64,000 bases of DNA, taken from NCBI GenBank assembly GCA_013398275.1, contig VZSE01004138.1:25215-89214 (forward strand), read 5' to 3'. Under the pieces are notes generated by a model. The model was given only the letters and a program-made list of their open reading frames with translations, did no database searches and was not told where the DNA came from. The position numbers and the translations under genes were made by a program. The stretch is from Promerops cafer (taxonomy: Eukaryota > Chordata > Aves > Passeriformes > Nectariniidae). This document shows, piece after piece, positions 37,407-51,414 of the stretch (the first letter of the stretch is position 1; each line of letters starts with the position of its first letter).

Positions 37407-40400
37407 CTTATCACTGCAGGGATCACTGGGAATAATGATGGTGCAAAATGTGGAGGGAGCTGGATAAATAAATACTTGCCATTTCCTTAGCAAAAAAAAA
37501 AAAAGCTCAGAACAAAGCTATAAAAATAGTTTGCCTCTCAATTAGGAGAATTTAAATTAACTATTTTATGTCTGCTTTTGGTTCAACATTGATCAATCTG
37601 AATTTGAATATGCGTAGGGTAAGTAATTAAAAGTAGCTGAAGCTTAAAAATAACTACCTATTTACTTGTGCATAACCCATACTGAAACACTTTAAAACCC
37701 AGTGTTTTGCTTTAAATCCGCTTGGTATTGACTTCATTCATTCTTATACTCATTAGGTTATTAAATACATGGGGAAATATAGTCTTTGTTTCATTAAGAA
37801 TGTATTATGAACTAGGAAGGCATAGCTTTATCAGTCACTGCTGATACCAACATTACTTGGGTAAGTTCAGAGTACTAACACAAGAACATTATAACAGAAG
37901 GAATGTTCAACAGAGCCTCAAAAATAAAGACGTAGTTCAAAGTTTTTCAGATGTCCTACAGTTGCTAAGACATCTCCAGATAGAGGAGTAAACTGAAAAT
38001 AGCACAGGAAATTTTACACCCATTTCTCTTTTTTTTCCCCCTAACCTTCTTGTGGGCAACAGAAAACTCCTAATACAGGCAATGAAATGTAGTTTTCATA
38101 CCTGAGCCATGAGTCATCCCCTCAGTTTCAACCTGATCCAATGCTCATTGGAATCTTGGAAGGGGTCAAATCATCAATATGAGATTTAAATTGTATTCAT
38201 GCAAGTAGGGTTTTTTCCTCCATTCCCCTCCCTCCCCAACACCAAGTGAGAAAGGCTCGATTTGCAAGATTATTACAAATTATACTTGGACATAATAAGT
38301 TCCCTTCAAGTTCCAGCAGAAAAAGAAAGGAAAGCAGAATCAGAGTTTATCAAACTCAATATAAAATCCAACTCATGCTTTCCCAAAAGCCTCATTTAAT
38401 TTATCCAAGATGTAAAAAAAAAAAAAATCAAATAATAGTATTTCACATATTATGTTAAATACTATCATTTCCATCTGAAATATTCATCATTATTATGCTT
38501 CTCAGAAGTGAATTACCAAGTCTTCTGCACCCATCTTCTCCAAATCTGATTCTACGTGCTTGCAAGTTTAATCCCTTGGGAAGCAGAAGTAGCCCCAGGT
38601 GTCACAGGATCAATAGAAACTAAACAACAGAGCTTGACAAAGTATATTAAATTGTCAATGAAGTCAATAAATATTTTCCACTGCAGAGATAGCTATCACC
38701 AGCTTATGAATTTTGCTAGTGCAGGTTTAGTGAAGAAAAACTAGGTCTTTATTGCCAAATCAGTTATGAGTTGTTCTACTCTACTGCCAGTATGATGTGA
38801 CTATAAACACCATATTCTTCATAGTATCATGCACAAAGAATTCCACTTAAAAATTAAGGCTGCTTTTGAGTTTGACCAAACAAATGAAAATTCACCATTA
38901 AAACACAGTGATGGCAGCATGGTCAGTCTGTGCAATGAAAAGCTGAGAACTAGCAGGGGAGTCCTGATCAGATCTCCAAGGTTGAGTGCACACAATTATT
39001 GTGGTGGCCTGGCCCTTGCTGGCCACCAAACTTCCAGTCATCATCACTTCCTCTCAGAGGGAAAGGGGAGAAAGTAAAAGCAGGAACTAGAAAACTTAGG
39101 CTAAAGTCATGGAGGTCACTGATGAAACAGATTGAACTTGAAAAATCTTACTTATCACCATCTAAAATGAATACTTAATTAGCCAACCTGACCTCAAGTA
39201 CACTGAAGCATCTGGGCCAGGCATTGCACATCTTCCCAGGAGCTCCTTTACCCATCGTTCTCAAGTGAATTTACCCGCACAGAGTTCCACAGTAGAACTG
39301 CCAGACTGCCAGTAAAAAATATCTCTGGCTAAGAGTCAAAGCCCAATACATAGACCATATTAAAGGAAGAATGAAACCTGCAGCATTTGATTGACCTTCA
39401 ATGCCCTGAGAAGATTACCAATTTCCCAAGATGAAGGAGCTCCCAAAATACAAAGCAAAGGACTAATTTTTATGGATCAAATGTTAAATAGGCTTGTAAA
39501 ATTGGAGTTCTTAGATTGCACATGAAAGAAGGGAAAAAACCCCCACCCCAACCTTCAAATGCAATTTTAAATCCTTCTTTGAAAATCTGGTTTAAAAAGA
39601 GAGGAACGGATAAAATCTTCCCCTCACCTGGAGATTTTAATGAATTAAAACCATTTCTAGTCTGTGAAGAAAGCCCTTCCACAATTCCTGTCAAATAACA
39701 TTTTTTTTTCATTTTTTATTCTCATTACTACTTCAGAGCAGTCTAAATAGCAGCAAATAAGGAAATTAAAGTTGCAATTTCAACACTAAGCTCTGGAGTC
39801 CCATGTTGCCTTCAAACAACTGTACGAAACAGAAATTTTATGCATAATACTCTCCAGTAGATATAGGCCATTTATTTTTATATCCTTTGGCTGGTAAAGC
39901 TATAACTTGCATTTTGATTAGCAGATGGGCCTGATGCTTGCCTTCCCCTGTTACAGATAAGCAATGTGGACCCTCACTTTCTGGGTGGCTCATGCTTAGT
40001 TGATTAAAACGCTTGACTTACCTCTCTGTAACACTGCCCTTCCTGAATCCAGCCTAAGGTACTAAGCAGCCACACACCCTCTCAAGTTTGCATTATTGAT
40101 ATCTGCCTCTCAATTAGGATGCTTCGCAAAAACAACTTGGATCAAATGTTGCCTGTGTCTGCTGCAAAGAGGAGCTCTCTGGGTTTTTTACTCCCGTTTT
40201 TAGAATATTCTCTTTCTAATGCCGTGACAGCTGTATACAAGTATAGAGAAACACCTTGAAGCATTAATAAACAGAAGCAACAGAAAACAAAAGCTGTCGC
40301 ATTTCCTGTGGCCATTTGAGGGTGAAATTGCATGTGTGAATACATTGCAGTTGTGTAATACAGTGATATGTACATGTTCCAAAGTAAACACATTAAAATC

Positions 40401-40670
40401 AGATTATGCAGCATATATTTGTTACCCATTTTAAATTATTACTGGAAGCCAAAGAAAGATTTATTTGATAGCCTCACAGGTTTATCTTCATAATTTACCA
40501 TGGAGCAACTACTTTGCTTTAAATTTAAGTGCTTTTTTTTCCCCGACAGTTTCACCTACCTGGTCACCAAGCTGATACAGAAAGGAGTAGCACAGTGCGA
40601 GCAACTGATTTTGATTACATAAATGGACTTATCATGCAGCTATAACTGATATTTCCAACTCCTTTTGACT

Positions 40671-40710
40671 GCATATCTCCAGCATATCTCCAGTTAACAG
40701 CATATCTCCA
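40671..40710. repeat. Three copies of an 11-bp motif
   Basis: gcatatctcca occurs at 40671-40681, immediately again at 40682-40692, and after seven bases at 40700-40710. It looks like a local slippage duplication. Confidence 0.85.
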
Positions 40711-42239
40711 ATATTCTGCCATTCCACCACTTCCTATGGTATTTGCAGCCACTGCTTCCACAGAAGTTAGAACAATGCACTTTTACTTTGATGTCATGGG
40801 GCTGCTGGAAGGGCAACAATGTAGCCACCAGTTTGGAATTGGCAGGTCAGGATTACCCACAAGTTTAAAACCTTCCTGTTGCAAGAGGCAAAGACTCTCT
40901 GTGTAATACAGAAGCCCTTATGAAAGGCTCACTCTGAAGGTGCATAAAAAACCTTCACTCCCTGAAACTGCGAAATCCCACCTGAGTAAAACCTCTCTCC
41001 CTTTACAATGAAAGGAAAATATTTTAGTGGTGGTGCCACTAAAGGGGGCAAGGTGAGGATATACGGTACCAGGAAGGATTCTGCACTTACAGATGCTGAG
41101 CATGCAGCCAAGAGACAGAAACTCATAATGGAATAAGCTTCTACAAACTGAAAAAATGCTTGACTGCGGTAGGTTTCAGTCAACAACTTTGATCCTCCAC
41201 AGGCAAAAGTAAAGAGCAGTTCAGTCCTTTCTCCTCACCAACTCCTTTCTGGGTCCACTACTTCACAGTTTGTACAAAGAGAGGAATGTGTCATAAAGAA
41301 AAGGACGGAGGAGCTTTTTTCCCTGGTGCAATTAATCAAAGAATGTGAAAGAAAAATACCTGCTCCGCATCTTGTGTAAATCTGCCATTTTAAACCACAT
41401 TCTAAGTTTATCTGTTCTCAGAGGTACTTACTTTCTAAATTTTACTTTTATTTCTCAGGTCAAAAAAATGTTACCACAGGTAAACTTCCCCCTGAACAGT
41501 CTGTCAGAGACGAAGAAACAGCAGTGTTCACTATCTACCACCCAATTTTACATCCTGTCCTAAAATCTTACTTACATAGGCTAAAGGATCCTTGGAGAAG
41601 GCTGAGAGAGATCTACATTTGTGCATCCTAGAGGGATTCTGCACTGGTAAATATCTCTGCCTAGTGTTCTTGGGTTAGTGGATCAAAATGACTTTATACT
41701 ACTGAGGGTCTGCATTCATTTGTACTAAATGAATGTAAGGACATTTCCATTAGGTTAGAAAAACAAATTTACAAATATATTGTCCCATAGGATTGTATTA
41801 GTAGCTTTATTTTAGGAGCATTATCAGATTATATGGCTGAAGATATCGTGTGATATCTGTGTTATGAACACACCCTTACATCCCTGGAATATAATTTCTA
41901 GCAATAAAATACTTTGCATGCCATATGCAATGGTGGGCAAAAAGAAACTTAGTAATGTCATCAAAGCTAAGGGACCCTATCAGCATTTTAAGAGAAGCCT
42001 TATTAAGATGAAATTCTGTATTTCAGCTCATTGTGAAGTTATTGGACATTTCAGTGTCACATCTAATACTCCTGATCAATAACACCGTACAGTGTACGCA
42101 GATTTCAGTGAGTGGAAAGATGGGTTTCTATGCATCAGTTTTCTACTGGAGTTGTCATTATAAGAAACTCTGCTGTTAACCTGTCTTTGGATTTATGCAT
42201 CTTTTCTCTGCTTTTGATCAAATCTATGATAATTTTTAT

Positions 42240-42330
42240 AAGGCAAAATATAGAGAGAGGGTGGAAGAATAGCTCATCTGAATGCAAATAAGCTCTTTCT
42301 GCCCCCTACTTACCTCTCAAGGCTTATCTT
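42240..42330. promoter_or_regulatory. Octamer (POU) motif in a possible conserved element
   Basis: A perfect ATGCAAAT octamer at 42282-42289 sits next to catctg (an E-box) and a pyrimidine-rich stretch. The cluster resembles an enhancer core, but no conservation data are available here and a single octamer is expected by chance in 64 kb. Confidence 0.2.
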
Positions 42331-45300
42331 TTTATTACTCTCACAGAAAGCAGGACAGTCTGGTAAGAGCCGGGGGCTAAATCAGAAATGACTTGACAAT
42401 CCACTGATAACATGGCATTTTTAGAATATATTCTCTAAGCTCCAGTGACTAAGGGTGAATCATAAAATTGTACAAGTCGATCAGCTTAGGATCTGTTTTT
42501 TACACGAAGACTTATGAAAATTTTACTTTACTTTATCACCTGAAACGAACTTTCATCTTGAACATCTACAACACACCACAGTCATAGGCCAGAAATACGA
42601 CTGCAAGGAAATATAAATGAAAAAGAACTTTTGCTTACTACATCTGGGGTCTTTTGGCTTGCTTTAATAATTGGAGCTCTGCCGTAATGCCAGTGATGCA
42701 GTATTAATAGCTGGGTTTCCCTAGAGTCCTATAATGTTTATTTAGGTTCCCAGAGGAAATGTAAGTGAAGAGCTAAATCAATCTGTCACACGTCATAAAG
42801 CCAGGGACGCACATGTGCACACACCACATGCTCTAAAACCTTCCAAACCATCAACTTTCTGCCCTACCTCCAAACCCTAAAGGAACACCCAGACAGGACA
42901 CCAGAAGGAGCTGATGGTTGCAGGTCTTGTCTCTTTGAAGCCTGCACCAAGTTATTAATAATTCCACCTAAAATGCATTCTGCATCTACTGCTAACTGAT
43001 AGCTGTTCACCTCTGGAGTTTTGCTGCTACGTAACAGCACCCAGCAACAATTCTACTGCAAAATGTACTGATCTTACAGTTAGCTTCAAAGCAATACATG
43101 GGCTTGCTTCTTTTCAAACCCTATCCAATTATTAATTAAAAACAGAAAAATAACCACTCTTCACATGAGTCATTACTGTTTAGACTTGTCTATGTTTTTA
43201 GCTTTATCTTATTTAACATAAAGGATAATGACACGTACTGAAATGGGATTTCAGGGCAGGTGGTAGATGAGGTATGGGAAAGTATGTGTTGTTTGAGAAT
43301 GCTCAATATCAGTGGACAATTTCCTGAAGCTGAATTATTTTTTTCCAAGCAAAATAACCACTTAGGGTCTTAATCTTTCCTGGTGTTTCCAGCAAGAGCA
43401 CTATCAGCTTAGTAAGTGTAGAGTTACTGGCTATTTCAATACATACATTTAGCAAACTACGTAATTTTTAGGAAACTCTACTGAAGCAGTGTTTTATTTT
43501 TTAAGTTATTTTAACGAAATACTTGCTTTACGAAGGAAAAGTGTGAAAAACATCACTATTTTGCCCTCCTTTATCCTTATTAAACAGCACTCATTTTCTA
43601 GTGTATGGGTAAATGGTTGAAATCAATGTGGCACAGATTTGTTGTTACTGCTTAATATATCTTCTGCTATACAGCCAATTATCAGAGAAAAAGTTAAAAC
43701 CAAAAGATGTTGTTAAGAAAAATAACAAACATTATTCCTTCTTGACCCTTGAGTGCTAAGGTTACTCCTCATCTCTTCTGTTTTTCCTAAGTCTCAGAAC
43801 AGAGCATGCCTGGTCCTGTTCTGTCTAATCCAACTCCCAGTGCCATTTTTTTCCCAATTCATTTTCTGAACTTAAACCTCTTTCAGTTAAAGTTCTATTT
43901 ATTTGTAGGTTTTGTTTGTTTGTTTCCCTTCAGCTATAGGTAACAAATGTTAGTTCATGTGAAATATAAATCAGACAGATACAGTACATCAGCTATGGGG
44001 GTTTTGAGATTGTTTTCATTTTCTGGATAATTATCATAGTTACCAGCAATTTCCTTAATTCTCCCACACAAAAGCCAGCACAAGTTTCCCAAAATGCAGT
44101 TTTTGAAAAGGCATGCAGGTTGGACCATAATTACACGAAGACCAGCGGAGTTGCTTCACTAAAGGGGAAAATTAAAGGAGACTAACTAGCCAATAGGTTA
44201 GCAAAAGGTGAGCATTAATGGATCAATAGATCAATTTAAGTGCCAAGTGTCCAGAGTAGCTTTCAAGGGTGATAATGGATTTTAGTACCACTATAGGGAC
44301 AGATTTTAATTGCGCACTATAACAGTGCTGTTTGACCCATTATATGACTGAATTATTACTACTTCTGTAACAACTTGGATGTAAAACTTGACTCTGGGCT
44401 GAATTGTGTCACTTGAGGGAATTCAGGAGGAAATTCTTTTGTACGTTGAACAAAATTAAATGTATTTTGCATTCCTGACATCACCATTTGCCAACCTTAA
44501 AGAAACTCTGTGCCAAGCTTGTCGGACAAAACCCGTGCACTGGTATAACCTGTGGTATCTTCCAGACAAGGGGAGAACCAGAAGGAAGCTTCAGTGTGGG
44601 TCCTAAGAGGCCTAGATCCATGTGTTCAGTAAGAGAGACTAGAGAACAAATGAATCAAGGAAATAAATAGGAAGAGGGGTGGGCTGACAAACACTTATCC
44701 ATAACTCGAGTTATGCCTGGTTATGCCTCCACAAATCCACATACAGGTATAATAATTCTATGAAAAAATACCAACTTCTCCCTGCTCCTCCCAAGTAAAT
44801 CAGAATATCTAAACTATAGAAAAAATAAGACAGAAATCTCCCAAGTTTTAAAGGCTTCATCTGTCATATAGTAACTATACTCCTGATACATAAAGTTCCT
44901 TAATCGATATTTACTTCTCGCATTTCTGTTTTAAAATTAGAATGCAAGCACCATATCCATAATGCAATCTTTCTGAAACCTAAGAGCTAGGACTCTCATC
45001 CCAATTAAAATGCAGCAAGCAGATTGGTTTTAACACTCAGTGGCATTCTTTTTATGGACTCTTATTCCTTCGTACATCACATAGTTATAAATAATCCGTG
45101 CATAGAGCAATTAGGCCTTTTTCTTGTTTTATGGGTTACAGACTCCATGCCTGTGCAAGTGTCATAAAATATTCTAAAGCATTACAATGCAACAAAACAT
45201 ACTTACATCCCTACATTAAGAGTAATTGAATAATTTTGATATTTAATTGCTCTTCTTCTGTCATATGATTACAGTCTTTTGAGTGAATCACACAATTACT

Positions 45301-47295
45301 GAGTGCAGACCAAAAAATGACTGCTACCCAAAGTCATTCTGGAAAAGGGCATCTTTAGCACCTGCAAATAATGAAATGTGATGATGAAATAGGACACTGA
45401 CAAATTTGAGGACCTGCAATTTTCACACAAACAAATCAGAACTGTAACAACAGAAGGTGACTTCCACACTTTTTATGGTAGAGAAGCAATAGTTTTGACT
45501 TATTTTGAAAGAGTGATCTCATGTGTCTATAGGATCCTGTGAATGATGAGGTGACTGGAACCAGAGAGAAAATTCTGCTTCAGTGGCCTTGCATCAAGAC
45601 TCACATGGTTCTTCTATTCTGTGCAGAACTTAGAATAAAACTGAGGCAGAGGGGAAGATACAGAAGAGACATGCACACTTGGCTTTGCCTTTATTACTTA
45701 AAGCTAAAATTTCTACTGTGCTTTCTCTGCTCTTGCAGAAATGCTGTTTATAGCCTTTATACTTTAAACATACAGTAGGTTACATGGAATTATACATTAT
45801 CTGCAGAGATGCTTTAGGTGACTTTGCAGCAACAACTGAAATCTTTGCCCTCCTCTATGCAGACAAGATTCAATATAGCCTGGGGAATTATATTCAAGGA
45901 CAGAAATAGAGTGAGAAAATGGTTCTTAATAATTTTGCAAAATAAATTTAGACTGTGAAAAACTGGGAAGAATATTAATCTGTTTGATTCATACACACTC
46001 TCTTTTAAGACAAATTAATTATGCAGCAGAAGCATTTAGCATAAAAATACAAGCTTTGAAATGTGAGTGTTAAATGTAGTAGAGGGAAATGAAACTGATA
46101 GAAGGAGATTGAAAGAGGCTAATTAGAAAATGTCTGGAAGAGCATAACCATTTGACAAAAAGTACATAAGATAAAGCACTGTGGGCTTTAGCAGATTATT
46201 AATGGTTTGCAAGATTTAGTACCCAATCACCTTTGAGATCGGCTTTTTTCCCCACCCAATTTAACCTCAACTACAAAAATGCAAAACAGCAAATGCAACT
46301 GTTGGTTATAATGAGGTCACAAGCTAATTGTGTTCTTATTTCAAATTTTAGAATAACAGCCACAGGAATAAAATGCCTTAAAATAAACACTAATTCAACA
46401 AGCTAAAACTAAAAACTGGAAAATTGTGACCACATTCTCATCTTTCTTGGTTTTTCATAAAAGGTGAGCATAAATCTTTTTTCTGTGCATCTCAATCCCA
46501 CTGAAGGTATTCACGCTCTGGGAGGAATTCCCTTTAGTAGGTCTAAGCAGATTCCATTACTGCAATGATTTTTTTCCCCAAGGAAAAATAGAATAGATAA
46601 CGTTTCACTCCAGCAGTCACTCATTTAGTCACGTGGCTGAGGGGTATTACTGCTCTCTGTGGGCAAGGTTCTGAAACCAGACCCATAAGAAGAGTGACTC
46701 GAGACCTCACTACCAATTTTCAGTGGAATTAATGGAATAGCAAAGCCTTTAGAAATTATGCAGAAATTTGATGCAAAACTAGAAGATTTAAAATAATTCA
46801 TTTCTCTGTCAAAAGGAAACAATATTTTCAATATTTGGGGGTAGATTAAAAAGATGAGTTCTGCATCCCCTGACCCTATATTTTGCCTATTAATCAATTT
46901 CAGTAAGCAGGAGGATGTTATTGACATTACACATTAGAAGAGGGAGTCAAGTAGAAGTGGATATAAATTACAGACTTATTGAATAAATCTGCAGCGCTCT
47001 GCTACTCCTGTGAGCCAGGCCTTCTGATTTACCCGAAAGCTTTACATTCCAGAAAATTAACAGAAGTGTGTTTTCTCAAATTTTCAAGCCCACTGGTTTA
47101 CTGTTGATCACGACACAGCATTTGCTATTATTTGTTAATAATCACACTCTGGGCTTACCACAGAATTACAATAATCTAGTAAGAATCTCATACGCAGTTG
47201 GATACAACACACAGATGCATTTATGTCAATTATTTGGAAGTAAATACAAAAGCTAAGGGACTAGAGTTTTATAACTTGTGTTTTACATGCTAAAA

Positions 47296-47314
47296 CAGTG
47301 GCAGGGCGCCACTG
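47296..47314. repeat. Short GC-rich hairpin
   Basis: cagtggc (47296-47302) and gccactg (47308-47314) are exact reverse complements around the five-base loop agggc. The gcgcc core is GC-rich in otherwise AT-rich DNA. It resembles part of a CTCF-type site only loosely. Confidence 0.5.
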
Positions 47315-47874
47315 GGAATATAAAAAGTAGGCATGTTTCTGGAACTACAACCCTACATCTGTGAGAACTCTGACGTGCATGGGTCTCATTTTTCTATGGA
47401 AGTATTAACCATTCACAAAAACCCACTTCGATAGAACGTTCACAGCAAGAGATTCTATATGATACTAATGTAATGTTCATTTGAGGAAACACTTGAAACA
47501 TTTAGGCACTTCATGAAATAGCTGAGTGAAACACACAGAGTCATTCAAGCAAATTTGCAAAGTGACTCAAAGGCTGTAGCTCTTCCATAAAATGACTGGT
47601 TTCAGAATAAGACCAACATAAATATCATTTTGTTTCAAAAATCTGCAGTAGCATACCAGGGAATCACACCCACACTGTGCCATGTCATTACATTGCAAAG
47701 AGAAACCAAATATTGGCACTGCAACCAATGGTGTTTTGCTGGTCATGGATAGCGTTGACAATAATTTAGAGCACAAGTGGCTGCTAGGAAGAAGAATGGA
47801 AGGCAAGGATGATAAAACATGGGGGTGTTTCCAGTGAGGAGTCCAAGAGCTGTCTACTACTTCAGCAGCAACCT

Positions 47875-47910
47875 CAAGTTAATCAAGTTCTACAAGTTAA
47901 TCAAGTCCTA
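47875..47910. repeat. Tandem duplication, two 18-bp units
   Basis: caagttaatcaagttcta (47875-47892) is followed directly by a copy with one T-to-C change (47893-47910). A third partial unit may begin at 47911 (caaattca). Confidence 0.88.
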
Positions 47911-48008
47911 CAAATTCAGGTTCTGTTCGTGTGGAAGATGGAGTGAATTAATGCCCAACAATGCAAAATTTCCTGAGGAGTTCTTAATAAAACAATGAGG
48001 ATTCTGTG

Positions 48009-48026
48009 AAAAAAAAAAAAAAAAAA
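48009..48026. repeat. A18 homopolymer
   Basis: An uninterrupted run of 18 A. It has no recognisable retroposon body attached. Confidence 0.85.
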
Positions 48027-48329
48027 GACAGAATATACTACTTTTTAAGCTGAATACTGAAATAGGACTTATTTTCAGAGTGCTTTTCAAACATTGAAGA
48101 TTTGTTTGGAAAAAAAAAAAACAATGGTTTGCATGTGGTATTTACAATAAATGGATAAAGTGGCAGCAACATTATGTACACATTTGCAAGTGTTGCTATT
48201 AAAAAAAAGGAAATGATGAAATTTTGTTTCAACCCTTCTCTAAGGTTATTTTTGCAGGGTTAGTTAGATCCTTAGTGCCTGCAATATTAGTGGGAGGGAG
48301 AGGGGGAAGTTGCAATGTTCGTGAATGAT

Positions 48330-48405
48330 TAGGATTCTTTTTAAAAATGTCGCCATCTGCATTAATAAAATGTACATGCTTTTATTTTGCTTAGAAACCC
48401 TGAAA
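48330..48405. promoter_or_regulatory. Possible conserved non-coding element
   Basis: The sequence around gtcgccatctgcattaataa contains an E-box-like catctg beside an AT-rich homeodomain-like core and a TTTTATTTTGC stretch. This composition is common in vertebrate developmental enhancers. The call rests on appearance only. Confidence 0.2.
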
Positions 48406-49950
48406 ATGGCATTCATGTGGGCATATTTCATGGCTCTGTAAGATATAAAATAGTTTGCAAAACGCTGAACCTCAGTTATTCATCAGAGGATTCAAACATG
48501 CATTAACTCTTCAAACTAATTGGTGTTGGGCATCTTGTTTAAAAATTCCACAGCAACAGTTTCTCTATGAGGTCTTCCTGTGAAAAAGTTTGCAGAATCA
48601 TATCCCTTGCTTTTCATAATTCAATCAAAGTCCTGCAGAGAACCAGGTATGAATGATGTTATATCAATAATCACATTCAGCTTTACTTTTGTGACCTGTT
48701 ACAGTGGATTTTAAAATTAATCTGTAACTATTTGTTAGGGAAAAAGAAGTTATGCATTACTTACGGATGTTTCCCACTGAAATGTGTCTTTGTTCCTTAA
48801 CTATTTAAATTGACTTCACCTAGGTTCTGTTTTTATTCTTGGATTTGGTATGTTTTAATGGTTACAGGGCTATTAAATTGTGATATAGCTGTGATCTCAG
48901 TTTTCCTTTTTTGATCTCATCCATGGAGAAAACAAAAGTCAGGTCAGCACTACTAAAAGAATGTTGAGCCTACTGAGATCCTGAATCGAGGCTCTCCAGC
49001 TCCATCTTCTGGTACAAAAGTACCTAAGAAAACAGTACTCCCACACCTATTTTACCAGCCATAACGCCTTGAATATATAAGGGGATTCTAACAAAAATGA
49101 GATAATTATTCATAATCTATGACAAGATCTGGGTTGGTAGTTACTTTCTTCAAAGACAATAATTTTCTCTCCCCAATTCTCACATATTTCCCCCATTTCT
49201 TCTCATCCCCAGTATATAATGTAATTAGTCTCAAAGATGTTTCAATCTACAGGGACTAGATAAAAATAATTTTGGAGTTATATTCAAGATGGAAACAGAC
49301 CCAAAATAAATCTTGAAATCTTCTGAGATTCACTTACTACAGATGCCATATAACATGAACAGAGTTTGAACAAATCATTCCAATCTGCTCCAGAATAGTA
49401 GAACCAACTCAAAACCTAATCCTTGACTCCTTCGAATTTAACATTTCACCGAATTTCTATGGGTTGAGCCACATAACTCACATTACAATGAACACTAAGA
49501 GCAAAACTCTAGAAATCTTAATCTTGCTTCCTCTGGTAAACTGTATATCTAAGTGCTGAATACTGAATATTCTAAACTGTTCCAGTGCTAAAACAATTCG
49601 GTGTTACGCAAAATTTAAACTAAAACACAGGAAAAGGCAGATCACGTTGCTTAATCTGATTCAAACTCACCTTGTTAAAGCAGTGTGTTACTTATGCTTT
49701 CTCTAAGACTAGGAAGTGCTTCAAGCTGCTGCTGTTCACTCTAATACAGCTTGAAGAACTTGAGCTCAAAAAAACCACAAAGAAGATGGCCCTCAATGCA
49801 CAAACAAGTCCACTGTGTGTGGCATTCTGACTCAAAATCAAAGGAAATATTAATCCCCGGGTTTTCCAGGACCGGTAAAATTTGATTCCTTAAAAATTAC
49901 TATCTTGGGGGTTAACTTAGGAATTTAGACTTCTGTTAGTCATTTTAATT

Positions 49951-50092
49951 ATTTGTGATATTTAAAAGTGTTTGTAATAGGCACCAGTATTGCAATATTC
50001 CACTACTGCTGCAGCTTCATTTATTTCTGACATTTAAAATTATTCATAATAGGCACCAGCACCACAGTACTCCAGTATTGCTGCTACTGCCA
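49951..50092. repeat. Diverged tandem duplication, period about 72 bp
   Basis: Two adjacent units (about 49951-50022 and 50023-50092) align without gaps. They share the perfect block aataggcaccag at 49976 and 50048 and a ctgctgc-rich end. By eye roughly 50 of 70 positions agree, so the duplication is old. Confidence 0.8.
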
Positions 50093-51398
50093 ATTCAGCT
50101 CTAGCAAATTGGTCATGCTGTCAAAGCACTGAACTGTGTTGAATTACACCATTTGGTTGAAAGTCTTCCAAGATGTACAGGAAGAGACATCTGAAGCCAA
50201 GTTCACCCCATAGTTTCAACTCTTATGTTCCCGCCCAAATCATCATCACGTGAGCTACAGGAGTGGCTGCTACACTGAAAGAGAAAATGCAAGTGGCCCT
50301 CTTACCTGCCTCACTAAAACAATTAGTGCTTTGAGGTTTTTGAGAGAAGAACACCACTGAAGATCAGAAAGAACAGCAATTTCTAGATTTGACCAGGTAG
50401 ATGTCTACATTTTCTTGATAGAGGGCATTTTGCTGTAATAGAGAACACAGAGTTCTGTAATTTTAAAACAGTATTTGAAGAGGGGAAGGAAGAGGAGAAT
50501 TGGGAATATTTTCTATTTGAATAAAGCTTCCACTACTTTTGAATTACAAAAAATTATCATATGGCTTCTTACTGTGTTGCAATGGAAAAAGCTAGCTCAG
50601 TAAACCATTTTCAATCAACAAAATGTAAATAGGGTAAAGTTATGGAGAGTAACAATAAAAGCACATTAAACAGTGGGTGGAAGCTTCAATAGAACTTAAA
50701 GGAAGACAACATTTAAAAATTGTCTTCTAACATTTACTCTACAGTCACACCAAATGTGAAGCTTTAAAGTCCTAGGAAGTTCCATTGCTCCCTGCCTTCC
50801 CCTAGTTTGCCACACAGTGAATTATTTACATAAAACAGAATTTCTTCCATAGGAAAGGCTTGCATGGTACATCAAAGCCTGAATAAATCAGGCACTTGAG
50901 CTTGAACGCATAAAAAACCATCCAAAAAATCCTTTCAGCATCTGGATTGTATTACCTTATCATTCTACCTGTCCAGCTGAATTATTCAGGTATCCACACC
51001 AGAAATGCTAGACAATGTCTCTCCATGAAGATCTGATGGTTTTTTTTAATTTAAAAAAATCAAATCTGCAATTTGGCACAGACTAACTTCCCTTACAAAT
51101 TATGATGCACTACAGCCAAATCCTTGTTATAGCAGGATGCTCACTTCAGTCTGGAAGTCTTCATGTTTCACCCTGCAGGAATCAGCTTATTTCCTGTAAA
51201 GGGAATAGCCTTACAAAAACTGGTTTTGGTTGATGAAGTTCTCCAGTGTACTTACTTGTGGACTTATCCAGGTCAGGGATCCTAATTCCTTCTTCTTTGA
51301 GGTTCAATGTCCAACCACTTGTACTGCTGTAAGAACAGAAGAAACATCTGCCTATAGCAAGGACTGTTCTGGTGGGCAAAGTCCAAATTCCATTCTTC

Positions 51399-51414
51399 AA
51401 AAAAAAAAAAAAAA
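51399..51414. repeat. A16 homopolymer
   Basis: An uninterrupted run of 16 A in unique sequence. Simple low-complexity tract. Confidence 0.85.

Noticed and set aside
43822..43847. tctaatccaactcccagtgc, resembling the reverse complement of a CR1 3' end
   Set aside because: Similarity covers only about 20 bases, with no terminal 8-mer repeats and no flanking CR1 blocks.
45539..45778. Open frame with a pyrimidine-rich run and ttgcag that could be a splice acceptor
   Set aside because: The stretch after the acceptor is only a few codons before a stop, and no matching donor or partner exon was seen.
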